From NCBI GenBank assembly GCA_036971475.1, contig JBAIZL010000004.1, positions 62,789,668 to 62,853,667 on the forward strand: a stretch of DNA of 64,000 nt. Direction: 5' to 3'. Both the position numbers and the translations under genes were made by a program. This DNA comes from Prosapia bicincta. Its lineage: Eukaryota; Arthropoda; Insecta; Hemiptera; Cercopidae. This document shows, in pieces, positions 27,101 to 36,310 of this stretch. The notes beneath the pieces are model-generated. The model was not told the origin of the DNA, did not search any database, and was given only the letters and a program-made list of their open reading frames with translations. Every line of letters begins with the position of its first letter. The first letter of the stretch is position 1.

Positions 27101-28749
27101 ATAAGAAAATCCATATTAGTCCAATATAAAGAGGCTCTGGTGTACTTAGAATCGTATTGTAATATTACTAAATAAGAAAATCCATATTAGTCCGATATAA
27201 AGAGGTTCTGGTGTACTTAGAATCGTATTGTAATATTACTAAATAAGAAAATCCATATTAGTCCGATATAAAGAGGTTATGGTGTACTTAGAATCGTATT
27301 GTAATATTACTAAATAAGAAAATCCATATTAGTCCGATATAAAGAGGTTCTGGTGTACTTAGAATCGTATTGTAATATTACTAAATAAGAAAATCCATAT
27401 TAGTCCGATATAAAGAGGTTCTGGTGTACTTAGGATCGTATTGTAATATTACTAAATAAGAAAATCCATATTAGTCCGATATAAAGAGGTTCTGGTGTAC
27501 TTAGGATCGTATTGTAATATTACTAAATAAGAAAATCCATATTAGTCCGATATAAAGAGGTTCTGGTGTACTTACAATCGTATTGTAATATTACTAAATA
27601 AGAAAATCCATATTAGTCCGATATAAAGAGGTTCTGGTGTACTTACAATCGTATTGTAATATTACTAAATAAGAAAATCCATATTAGTCCGATATAAAGA
27701 GGTTCTGGTGTACTTACAATCGTATTGTAATATTACTAAATAAGAAAATCCATATTAGTCCGATATAAAGAGGTTCTGGTGTACTTACAATCGTATTGTA
27801 ATATTACTAAATAAGAAAATCCATATTAGTCCGATATAAAGAGGTTCTGGTGTACTTAGAATCGTATTGTAATATTACTAAATAAGAAAATCCATATTAG
27901 TCCGATATAAAGAGGTTCTGGTGTACTTAGGATCGTATTGTAATATTACTAAATAAGAAAATCCATATTAGTCCGATATAAAGAGGTTCTGGTGTACTTA
28001 GGATCGTATTGTAATATTACTAAATAAGAAAATCCATATTAGTCCGATATAAAGAGGTTCTGGTGTACTTACAATCGTATTGTAATATTACTAAATAAGA
28101 AAATCCATATTAGTCCGATATAAAGAGGTTCTGGTGTACTTAGAATCGTATTGTAATATTACTAAATAAGAAAATCCATATTAGTCCGATATAAAGAGGC
28201 TCTGGTGTACTTAGAATCGTATGGTAATATTACTAAATAAGAAAATCCATATTAGTCCAATATAAAGAGGCTCTGGTGTACTTAGAATCGTATGGTAATA
28301 TTACTAAATAAGAAAATCCATATTAGTCCGATATAAAGAGGCTCTGGTGTACTTAGAATCGTATGGTAATATTACTAAATAAGAAAATCCATATTAGTCC
28401 GATATAAAGAGGCTCTGGTGTACTTAGAATCGTATGGTAATATTACTAAATAAGAAAATCCATATTAGTCCAATATAAAGAGGTTCTGGTGTACTTAGAA
28501 TCGTATTGTAATATTACTAAATAAGAAAATCCATATTAGTCCGATATAAAGAGGCTCTGGTGTACTTAGAATCGTATGGTAATATTACTAAATAAGAAAA
28601 TCCATATTAGTCCAATATAAAGAGGCTCTGGTGTACTTAGAATCGTATTGTAATATTACTAAATAAGAAAATCCATATTAGTCCGATATAAAGAGGTTCT
28701 GGTGTACTTAGAATCGTATTGTAATATTACTAAATAAGAAAATCCATAT
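15191..28749. repeat. 71-bp satellite array (about 191 units, 13.6 kb)
   Basis: Units start ATTAGTCCGATATAAAGAGG and repeat every 71 bp (15191, 15262 and so on). Units are about 95-99% alike, differing at a few diagnostic sites: GGCTCT/GGTTCT/GACTCT, TATGG/TATTG, AAAATCC/AAAGTCC. Rare variants reveal higher-order structure. TCCTAATT occurs at 20081, 21643 and 24270, spacings of 1562 (22 units) and 2627 (37 units). AAATAAAAAAA at 22626 and 25253, and AATACG at 23621 and 26248, are again 2627 bp apart. From about 26490 the units become more uniform, and a 497-bp (7-unit) spacing appears. Two shortened units lie near 16810-16870. No coding frame is kept. Confidence 0.98.
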
Positions 28750-28896
28750 TTATTTATCGTTATAATATTAATTTTTACTATGTTTTGTGTTTCAAAATTT
28801 ATAAACACAAAATAGGCTGTTAGGCTAAGCTGTGTTCAAAAAATTAAAAATCCCATGATTGACTGGTATTAGATTGGTTTTCCAATTCCTTCTATT
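28750..28896. other. Junction between satellite and dispersed repeat
   Basis: Short AT-rich stretch between the last partial 71-bp unit and the SINE-bearing repeat. Nothing else was recognised. Confidence 0.4.
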
Positions 28897-29490
28897 TGCT
28901 CACACTCTCCTTATATTATCTTGTACACATTTTCAGTCTCTAATAAAATACGTTTTTATTCATCCAATCAAGTTCAAATACATTGTTTTACCAATAGTAG
29001 ATGACAATTGATGTTAATACAGTTTTTCCAAATATTTATTCATTAATTAAGTTTAAAAACCTCGATGTACCGGTCGGATTCGAACTGAATGACTACATAT
29101 TTGAAAACCAGCACTTTGGCATTGAACAACCTTTCCCATAGCTAGAGTTGTATGGGTCTACATAGAATTATAAGAGAAATATTCCTTGCAATAGCGAAGC
29201 TTTACAAGAGATGGATAGTATGCAAAATTATAGATTACCAGCAGCTTCATAAATGAGTAAATAGTAACAAACAAAAATAACAGTCCAACACCATACACTG
29301 TTTAGAGAGGAAAATGGAAAATTGAAATGAAATTCGCTTTCTATTTTGACTTAATTTGCTTTCTATTAATCACTTAATATTGTGTTTCTCATATATGTAT
29401 ACACATATTTACATTAATTGTAATTATTAAATACAAAGTAACTATAGTAAAGTTTTTCTTTATCGACCTCAGTAGGAATTGATTTATTTT
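28897..29490 (-). mobile_element. Dispersed repeat copy A carrying a tRNA-derived SINE
   Basis: Reverse-orientation copy of a roughly 600-bp dispersed sequence also found at 32020-32695 (-) and 44200-44800 (+). The minus strand carries a tRNA box B-like AGTTCGAATCCG near 29075-29086. It continues into a tail with CAAGTTCAATA-type, TTTATTAGAGACTGAAAA and ATATAAGGAGAGTGTGAGC sequence. Upstream of the tRNA-like part is a further roughly 350-bp shared block ending near TCCTACTGAGGTC. The same tRNA-like part occurs without that block at 34563. The whole is therefore either a long SINE or a SINE inside a larger repeat. No coding capacity. Confidence 0.65.
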
Positions 29491-29773
29491 TTTTATATAT
29501 TGTATATTTGTTTCATTCCATAAGTACGATCGACCTTATATTTCTTATAATTATATACAAAAATGAGAAAATTATCAATTTTATAGTTTATGATAAACAA
29601 AGAACAAAATAATAGATGGCAGGAACATTTGCTTGCTAATTGCTCTATGTCAAGTCAGATGGCGGCATGTTTGACTCACCTATATGTTTTATGAACTTCC
29701 TCGATGTTCACAATGTTTCTTTAACGTGTCTTGAGTCTCTTATATATTTTTGGCTATTTTTAATAAATTTCTT
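29491..29773. other. AT-rich spacer, nothing recognised
   Basis: Fewer than 300 bp between two copies of the SINE-bearing repeat. No recognisable gene or repeat. Confidence 0.4.
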
Positions 29774-29790
29774 ATATTAGCTCACACTTT

Positions 29791-29842
<52 letters not shown>
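29774..29842 (-). mobile_element. Detached 3' tail of SINE-bearing repeat copy B plus (TA)n
   Basis: TTAGCTCACACTTTCCTTATA is the reverse complement of the terminal tail seen in the copies at 28897 and 34563. It runs into (TA)n from about 29797. Copy B resumes at about 32020, after the Penelope-like element, so this tail and that body are one copy split by the insertion. Confidence 0.6.
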
Positions 29843-29846
<4 letters not shown>

Positions 29847-29956
29847 TTGATATTTTACGTTATCCATTGTTTTTCCGTTGCACTGACTTTATGAAGTTAA
29901 TATATTACTATTGTAAGTAATTTTATTCACCATTAAGTGCAATGATTTTACCTTGT

Positions 29957-29998
29957 GTGATGAGGCGCCTTTCGGTCACTTGACCATTGTCGAATCAC
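29957..29998 (-). ncRNA. Hammerhead-like fold in PLE terminal region, altered core
   Basis: On the minus strand: GTGAT, then TCGACAAT, then GGTC-AAGT-GACC, then GAAA, then AGGCGCCT, then C, then ATCAC. Stem I (GTGAT/ATCAC), stem II (GGTC/GACC, extendable by one pair), the GAAA box and a tiny self-complementary stem III all fit a type I hammerhead with a CUC cleavage triplet. The expected CTGATGA box is replaced by TCGACAA(T), so catalysis is doubtful. PLE terminal repeats are known to carry hammerhead motifs with very short stem III. Confidence 0.5.
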
Positions 29999-31119
29999 TA
30001 ATTACTTTTTTCAATTTTTCTGATGTGGATGTTCGGTCCGTCGTGTTGGTAATTGTTGACGTCACATACGTTTCCCCTTGAGTCTTGTGTATAATGTTTT
30101 TGAATAGTATGTCTTCTGTATATGTTGTTTGTAGATTCATTAAATTGTTGTGTATGTTTTTATAAATGTGGTATTTTTCTAGTGAGTTTAGTTCTATTGG
30201 GTTATTATTTATTTCAAGTATGGTTAGGTTATTTTCGTAATTTGTTATTTCATGTTTATGTTTTTCTGAATTTGTTTTGTGGTTTGTGTTATTAAGATAT
30301 TTTATTATTTTGTTGTTTGGTTTGTATGTTGGAGTGTAGTATTCTTTGTTGTATATATTTGTTATTTTTTCTATTTTGTTATTGGTGTATTTATATTTTG
30401 GTAGATTTTTTATTTTTATTATTTTTGTGTTCCGGTTGTAGTGTTGTGTTGAGGTTAGGTTTTTTTGTGAATTTATTGTATATATTTTTTATAAGGTGTT
30501 TGATGTATCCATTTTCTATTGCTATTTTTGTAATGTTATCTAATTCTTCATTTAATTTTTGTTTGTTATCCTGTGTGTAATTTATTGCTTTATTTATCAT
30601 GTTACTGTAAGTGTTAATTTTGTGTGTCCAGGGGTGGTTATATTTGTAGTGTATTGTGGTGTTGTTGGAAGTAGGTTTCCTGTATACTGTAGTTTCTATT
30701 TTATTATCATTTATATTTAAAGTGATGTCGAGAAAGTTGATTGTTCTATTTGTTTCTGTTTCGACGGTGAATTGTATGTTTTGGTTGTATGTATTTAGTT
30801 TGTTTAATATTATGATGTGAAAGGTAGGTTGGTATATTACAAGTATATCGTCTACATACCTTGTCCATAGTGAAATATTGTGTGTGTTTAGTATAGGTTT
30901 AATTATTATTTGTTCAAAGTGTTGTAAATATATTTCTGACAAGACTGATGATATGGGTGGTCCCATGGGGAGTCCAGTTGTTTGTTTATAGTATTTATTG
31001 TTAAATTGGAAGTAATTTTGGTTACATATGTGTTTGGTTAGCGTAATGATACTATCTATTGTGTTTCTTTTTTCGTTATTGTGTATTAGTTTGTTTTTTA
31101 TTATTTCTATGGCGTACAC
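29976..31119 (-). pseudogene. Penelope-like RT, palm to C-terminus, endonuclease core deleted
   Basis: An open frame of 242 codons (31119 down to 30391) contains the PLE RT palm: TTGLPMGPPISSVLSEIYL (motif B region) and LWTRYVDDILVIY (motif C, two catalytic Asp). The N-terminal fingers and motif A are missing; coding similarity starts abruptly at EIIKNKL near 31104, where the strand inversion lies. A one-base slip in an A run near 30410 shifts the frame. The second frame continues through KPNNKIIKYLNNTN, then jumps from NSEKH straight to KHEITNYENN, removing GIY-YIG and its catalytic Arg/Glu region. It ends at a TGA at 29976-29978. The deletion junction shows ACATAA microhomology when compared with the plus copy. 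Retrotransposon remnant, not functional. Confidence 0.85.
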
Positions 31120-31869
31120 AAACCCTACACACCATTTAGACCACTAATAAATTTCACAACAGCACCATCTTACATAATCGCAAAAATACTAGACAAAATA
31201 ATAAGATCTAAAATACATATCAACAACACACACAATATAAAAAATGGATATGAATTAATTATTAAAATAAAAAACATAAAAACAAACAGCAACACAAAAA
31301 TAATAAGTTATGACATAACTAACATGTACCCTAGCATCCCAATAGAAGAAACCAGAAATACAAACCAAACAACAAAATAATAAAATATCTTAATAACACA
31401 AACCACAAAACAAATTCAGAAAAAACATAACCTATCAGGAATTTACAAAATTACATGTAACAACTGTAATTCATTTTACATAGGGAAAATCACCAGATCA
31501 TTTAAAATAAGATTTGAAGAACATTATAGAGCATTCAAAAACAAAAATTCAAAAATATCAAATGTTGCAGCACACCTAATATCACATAAACATGAAATAA
31601 CAAATTACGAAAATAACCTAACCATACTTGAAATAAATAATAACCCAATAGAACTAAACTCACTAGAAAAATACCACATTTATAATAACATACACAACAA
31701 TTTAATGAATCTACAAACAACATATACAGAAGACATACTATTCAAAAACATAATACACAAGACTCAAGAGGAAACGTGTATGACGTCAACAATTACCAAC
31801 ACGACGGACCGAACATACACATCAGAAAAATTGAAAAAAGTAATCAGTAATTCGACAATGGCCAAGTGA
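31114..31869 (+). pseudogene. Penelope-like RT N-terminus joined to GIY-YIG endonuclease by deletion
   Basis: From 31114 an uninterrupted frame reads VHKPYTPFRPLINFTTAPSY and on to SYDITNMYPSIPIEETRN (31358). This is the fingers region and RT motif A with its catalytic Asp. The palm with YVDD is absent: after about 31359 the sequence jumps to the linker (NNTNHKTNSEK). A six-A run near 31419-31424, five in the minus copy, gives a +1 frameshift. From 31438 a 143-codon stretch encodes the endonuclease: GIYKITCNNCNSFYIGK, a conserved Arg in RFEEHY, then the LEKYHIYNN region. It ends at TGA 31867-31869. The domain order matches the PLE family. Broken, with no complete ORF on this strand. Confidence 0.87.
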
Positions 31870-31888
31870 CCGAAAGGCGCCTCATCAC
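31847..31888 (+). ncRNA. Hammerhead-like fold, second (decayed) PLE copy
   Basis: Same arrangement as at 29957-29998: TTCGACAAT, GGCCAAGTGACC, GAAA, GGCGCC, TC, ATCAC. Stem I is weakened (GTAAT against ATCAC) and stem II carries one mismatch. The two arms have therefore diverged, or this is the older copy. The ORF stop TGA at 31867 lies inside stem II. Confidence 0.4.
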
Positions 31889-31949
31889 ACAAGGTAAAAT
31901 CATTGCACTTAATGGTGGATAAAATTACTTACAATAGTAATATATTAAC

Positions 31950-31952
<3 letters not shown>

Positions 31953-32016
<64 letters not shown>
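31953..32016. repeat. (TA)n microsatellite flanking the PLE
   Basis: Uninterrupted TA dinucleotides directly right of the PLE arm (AACTTCATATATA...). The matching tract is at 29797-29842 on the left. Together they look like one (TA)n tract split by the insertion. Confidence 0.9.
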
Positions 32017-32018
<2 letters not shown>

Positions 32019-32019
32019 T

Positions 32020-32695
32020 GTACAAGTTTTCATTCCTTATTAAAATATTCATCCAATCAAGTTCAAATATATTTTTTTTTAACATATAGTGACAATTGAT
32101 GTGAATATAGTTTTTTCTCAATATTTATTCAATAATTAAATTTTAAAAATTTGGAGTCCATGTCGGTTTTGAACTGAGTATTTTTATGTCCGAATTCTAG
32201 TGCTTTTTTGCACTGATCCAACTTTCCCATAGGTAGGTAGAAGTGTATTTGTCAAATAAGCTTATGAATATTTCTTTTGCTCCCATCTGGTTGTCGTCGA
32301 AACCTCCATTGTACAACCTTAAATCGTTGCCATGGTTACCACATAATATTATAAATAATGCTCAAAGATTAAAAATGAACGAAAAGAATAAAATAAACAA
32401 ACAAACTAGATTAACGATATCGAAACTTGGTTCACAAACGGACAATGCGAAAGGAAAGCGTAAAGAAGCTACAACTCAATTCAAATGACGAAAAATAAGC
32501 GTATAAATAGTAAGAAAGAACCCCACACAAAGTAATTAAAATGGAAAATTGCAAGGAAATTTAATATTGCTTTTTTTTCTGACATATGTATAAACATATT
32601 TACTGTAGTCGTAATTATAAAATAAAAAAAACTAAAATAAAATTTTTCTTTGTTGTCTTGAGTAGGAATTAACTCAATTTTTTTTGATATTACTT
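32020..32695 (-). mobile_element. SINE-bearing dispersed repeat copy B (body)
   Basis: Begins TCTTGTACAAGTTTTCATTCC and follows copy A collinearly: CATCCAATCAAGTTCAAATA, a degraded box B region near 32160-32175, then the 350-bp block to TTGAGTAGGAATTAACTC near 32690. It is more diverged than copy A in the tRNA-like part. A small open frame at 32243-32488 falls inside and is not a gene. Confidence 0.6.
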
Positions 32696-32987
32696 GTTAT
32701 AAACGCTTTTTATAAGGAACGGCGCCGGTCCATTTGGACTATGTTAAAATGCTCTGTACGTCCTAACTTTTATGCATAAGTTTCTCATGGTTTCGCCGTT
32801 GACAGTTAAACCATCATTAAAAAAAGCAATGGTTTCATAAACACCAGAGTGAAGTGTTTTTATGTCCACAAACACAATTTTGGGAACATAAACCATAGTT
32901 TTTCGAATTTATAAACAGCTAAATGTAGCTGCACTAGTCTGTGAGCAGTGTAGCTAACGTGGCAAAATAAAATCATTGTAATTGCTA
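32696..32987. other. Unassigned AT-rich spacer
   Basis: Under 300 bp with no recognisable gene. A short GC-rich patch (GGAACGGCGCCGG near 32719) is unexplained. Confidence 0.4.
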
Positions 32988-33032
32988 ATTGTGTGTGTGT
33001 GGGTGTGTGTGTGTGTGTGCGTGCGTGTGTGC

Positions 33033-33076
<44 letters not shown>

Positions 33077-33102
33077 TGTGGTGTGTGTGTGTTTGTGAGT
33101 GA

Positions 33103-33156
<54 letters not shown>

Positions 33157-33167
33157 TGTGTTTGTGA

Positions 33168-33261
<94 letters not shown>

Positions 33262-33266
33262 TGTAT
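32988..33266. repeat. (GT)n microsatellite, interrupted
   Basis: About 280 bp of GT dinucleotides with interruptions GTGGTGTGG, TTTGTGAGTGAGTG and CGTGCGTGTG. The blocks near 33077-33115 and 33150-33175 repeat the same interruption pattern, so part of the tract was duplicated. Confidence 0.97.
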
Positions 33267-33360
33267 AAAAGTTCCTGAAGAAAAGTAGAGCTACCGCCCA
33301 GAGCGCATTACATAGTAAAACTAAGCGAGTAACATATTTTTAAATAAGAATAGTTTACAG

Positions 33361-33720
33361 ATGTTTAGATACTATATATATGGCACGGACAACAATACCT
33401 TGAACCGAATAGAATTGACAAATGAGGATGACATTGAGTTACCGGACATGGATGACTTCATGGAGTCGATTGAAAAGCTGAAACGCGATAGAGCACCTGG
33501 TGAAGCCTCACTTGTAGCCGAATTTTTTAAAACATTGTGGAGAAATTGTACAGTCACAATTATTCCCTGATCCTAGACATATAAGAAAGAGAATACATGC
33601 CTAGAAAATGGAGAACTAGTCTCATGTGTCCTATTTTTAAAAAGGGTGACAAATTGGAATGCAGTAATTATGCAGTAAAAATCATCCTGCTACATAACTT
33701 TTGTGATTTGCCGAGACTCA
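33361..33720 (+). pseudogene. Non-LTR retrotransposon reverse transcriptase fragment
   Basis: Two frames carry consecutive parts of a non-LTR RT. The first (33361-33570) has LPDMDDFMESIEKLKRDRAP then GEASLVAEFFKTLW, the family's linker and KAPGxDGxxAELLK-like motif with the Asp lost. The second (from 33597) has PRKWRTSLMCPIFKKGDKLE followed by CSNY, the classic W-x-x-x-L-hydrophobic-PIFKKGD-x-x-CSNYR motif of RT block 2. A frameshift separates them. No later palm motifs or YADD box follow; the remaining frame to 33992 is unrecognisable. The clade (RTE, CR1 or jockey) cannot be settled from this piece. Dead fragment. Confidence 0.75.
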
Positions 33721-34562
33721 AGTCTTGTTCGTGTCTTGCAGCCTTGAACAATACACTAACCAAATGCGAAACGCGTCGGTTTTTGCAAAGGAAATTGACA
33801 AATAAGAGGTTATTAAACAGCCTCAGGATGTTAGGCTCAACATTTGCAAGAATGAATAAAGAAATAGCAATGGATTTAATAATGAAATACCACAGAAACA
33901 GCCAACTTCTTAAAGGTTGCCCAGCGGAGGAGTCCGGTGGCTATAAACACTCGACTATTTTGAAGAAAAAAAGATATTTAAATGTTTTTTAAGTACAAAT
34001 AAGATATATGGAGGTTTGAGCAATCATGTGGATAAAATTTTAGTTTTGAATTATATTAAAACAGGTTTTATCCTGAATTCTCAAAAACTTACCACTGCAA
34101 TTACTGGTCCAGACCCAGCCAAACTCCCTACTCCCGAAGGAAATTCCTGGCTACACCTATTGGCGTAGAAAATACCCCCGCAACCCTGGCAGTTCATGAA
34201 CATTAAGAAATGTAAAAAATAAATTTTAAATAAAATTCCGTTAGGTTTCAACACAATCGTTACTTTTACCAGTTGGTTCAAACGTACCTGGGGGAAGGTA
34301 GAACAATATTCATGTTGATATAAGCAATTACAAAAACCTGCTTTTATGTATTTTAAGAAGAAAAACAAGTAATATGAAACACAATTTTTTAATAAATTTC
34401 TACTGAGATTAAGAAAGAAAAATTTTGTTTTAGTTAACCGTATACAATAGTATTTATGGTATTGTGTGGTAACCATGACAACAGTTAAAAGTTGTACAAT
34501 GGAGGACTCGACAACCAGATGAGGGAGAAAATTCATATACATCATTGAGAAATATACAATAT
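33721..34562. other. Unassigned, with a possible old transposon fragment at 34081-34200
   Basis: The minus-strand frame 34545-34081 (154 codons) is mostly low-complexity hydrophobic translation of AT-rich DNA. Its last 35 codons come from a GC-richer block containing GTAGCCAGGAATTTCC, which resembles common dispersed repeats in arthropod genomes. I do not call a gene. Confidence 0.35.
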
Positions 34563-34800
34563 TTTTAGGTATTGGGAAGCTGGCGCAATGCCAAAACGCT
34601 CTAGACTTCGATCATGAAGATTCTCAGTTCGAATCCGTATGGACGCCACAAAATTTATAATTTCAATAGCCATCCACTATAGGTTAAAAAAAATGTATTT
34701 GAACTTGATTGGAAAAATAAAACGTATTTTATTACCGATTGAAAATTTTTACTAGATATATATATAAGGAGAGAGTGAACTAATAGGAGGGATGTAATAA
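34563..34800 (+). mobile_element. tRNA-derived SINE, near full length
   Basis: Starts GGGAAGCTGGCGCAATGCC, with a box A-like TGGCGCAATG. A box B AGTTCGAATCC follows about 54 bp downstream (34627-34637), a spacing suitable for RNA polymerase III. A non-tRNA body follows with GAACTTGATTGG and CGTATTTTATTACCGATTG, then the tail TATATATATAAGGAGAGAGTG. Body and tail match the copies at 28897, 32020 and 44560, which defines the family. It lacks the 350-bp block seen next to those copies. Confidence 0.7.
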
Positions 34801-34878
34801 CTAGTAAATACTAACTTTAATTTTAGGTTGTAACTAGGCATACATTTAAAGTTTCCAACAATAACCAGCTCACTTGAG

Positions 34879-34918
34879 ACACTATTTGTTGGCTTTCGGC
34901 AGCAGTTCCTTCAGTCTT
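34879..34918 (-). ncRNA. Weak hammerhead-like motif
   Basis: The minus strand reads GACTGAAGGAACTGC, TGCC, GAAA, GCC. Only the order core-like box, short stem, GAAA is kept. Stem II and the CTGATGA box are poor. Listed because of its position opposite the motif at 35918. Confidence 0.2.
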
Positions 34919-35917
34919 CTTTAGCGTGAAAACTAATATAATAATTAACAAAATGAGGCTTATCGCGAGTTTCTACAATGGTATTAGCGGTAACACGAAG
35001 AATATTCACTTCTAGTTCCCTCCACACCAAATTAAATGTCATAGTAAGGTACAATAAATACTGTATGGGTAAGTAAGGGGTGAGGAGGGGTTATCGAGAC
35101 GAAGATGGCTTCACCTCTGCTGGTAAAATACAAACATATGGTTCACGTTAAAGTAGCGAGTTTCGAACATCTAATACTTGGGTCTTTAAAAATTGCCAAC
35201 GAGAAACACAAGCCAAGCTGAAAGAATAAAGAAAAAAAGCGAGATATAATAGCGTAAGTGAAAATAACACAAAAGCTGAAAAAACAGAAGAATTTACGAC
35301 AAATAAAACTAAATGAATATGAATCATGTAAGAATTAGAATTAACATAAAGGATAAACAAGATATGAATAGCAACAGCAATTAGAGACCAAAAAGCCTTA
35401 AACATCAATGAAAAGCAACTTTTGCGAGAGGTTAATGTCTAATTCTAATCCCAATAGAAAGCACAATCATTGCAATTGTTTTATGCATTTGCTACCTATA
35501 AGCGGTTTGGTTTATTGCTTTTAATAGCTTTAAAATAACGGAACAATTCTGATTGGTGAATGCAATTACGCTTCTTGTATCGTAATTGGCTAATTTAGCC
35601 GCGATCGAGCTAATAGAACCGCTAATCGAGGCGTAGGCGGTTTGTTTCAGGATTAAGAGAAGTGAGTCACGATGAGTTGTGTTTTTTTAAATTGATTTAA
35701 TGTAAACGAAGAATGGAGTAATAAACCAAAACATTCAAAACAATTTTATATACGCTAGTTGGAATTTCTGACGGTGAAATTAAAGTGGGGAGGATATTTA
35801 TGTTATGTACTGTCAGCCACAATAACTTTGCCTCGGAAGGTGTAGTGGGAGATAGATGAATGTACGCCATTAAGCGGTAAACGGGTTGCAGGCCTATAGC
35901 TTACATTATTGTAATTT

Positions 35918-35965
35918 TCATTCCTGATGATGTTGGTACTGTTTGCCAACGAAAAGCTTTGGATA
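35918..35965 (+). ncRNA. Hammerhead-like motif with intact CTGATGA
   Basis: CTGATGA (35924-35930) is followed by one T, then GTTGG...CCAAC (stem II, 9-nt loop), GAAA (35951-35954), and AGCTTT, which is self-complementary as a minimal stem III. The base expected at the cleavage site would be G, which is not permitted, and stem I is not clear. Probably a decayed relative of the fold at 47908-47956. Confidence 0.35.
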
Positions 35966-36009
35966 TAAATTAATAAATATTCTTGTATTTGAATAACCTA
36001 TGTTGTTTT

Positions 36010-36015
<6 letters not shown>

Positions 36016-36068
<53 letters not shown>

Positions 36069-36147
36069 AACATTACATAAAATGTATGTGTTAAGTGAAT
36101 ACAAAAAACAGCGTTGCAAAGCTATATATATATATATATATATATAT
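36016..36147. repeat. Two (TA)n tracts
   Basis: TA dinucleotides at about 36016-36063 and 36124-36147, separated by about 60 bp of other AT-rich sequence. Confidence 0.9.
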
Positions 36148-36310
36148 TTTTTTGTACAAATCTTCAGTCGTTAATAAAAAACCTTTTATTCTTCCACACA
36201 AGTTCTAATACATTTTTAAAAACTTATAGTGGATGGCACTTGTTGTTTACACAGTTTTTCAAATATTAATGCATTAATTTAATTTAATTTATTAATTTTA
36301 CTTTTGATGG
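36148..36310 (-). mobile_element. Truncated SINE copy
   Basis: TTTGTACAAATCTTCAGTCG, then TTATTCTTCCACACAAGTTC and CTTATAGTGGATGGCA parallel the tail and body of the copies at 28897 and 32020 in the same orientation. The tRNA-like head is missing; the similarity fades after about 36260 in AATTTAATTT repeats. Confidence 0.5.

Larger units (their letters stand above)
29843..31955. mobile_element. Penelope-like retroelement, head-to-head inverted and deleted
   Basis: Composite about 2.1 kb long, flanked on both sides by (TA)n. The left half reads on the minus strand and the right half on the plus strand. They share inverted arms (about 29892-30317 and about 31360-31950, except where deleted) holding the ORF 3' end and terminal repeat. 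The minus half carries reverse transcriptase motifs from the palm onward, including YVDD. The plus half carries the RT N-terminal part through the first catalytic Asp motif, then jumps to the GIY-YIG endonuclease. RT followed by GIY-YIG is the hallmark of Penelope-like elements. A 49-bp extension (29843-29891) is present only on the left. Neither half encodes a whole protein, so the element is inactive. Confidence 0.88.
34801..36015. other. Unassigned 1.2 kb bounded by hammerhead-like motifs
   Basis: No RT or other protein domain was seen. The minus frame 35408-35148 is hydrophobic low-complexity. The segment has a hammerhead-like motif on the minus strand near its left end (34879-34918) and another on the plus strand near its right end (35918-35965), then runs into (TA)n. 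It may be a decayed PLE-type insertion, but the motifs differ from each other. Confidence 0.3.

Noticed and set aside
15191..28749. CRISPR-like direct repeats
   Set aside because: Head-to-tail units without unique spacers in a eukaryotic context: satellite DNA.
29075..29090. Standalone tRNA gene (box B match), also at 34627 and 44614
   Set aside because: Acceptor and anticodon stems do not fold as a tRNA, and the flanks are a shared repeat: SINE heads.
30317..30580. Plus-strand 87-codon hydrophobic frame
   Set aside because: Antisense shadow of the Penelope-like RT pseudogene.
34106..34198. 93-bp minus-strand segment between an AG acceptor-like and a GTAAGT donor-like site, as an internal exon
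   Set aside because: The segment resembles a widespread GTAGCCAGGAATTT-type dispersed repeat, and no protein family is recognisable.
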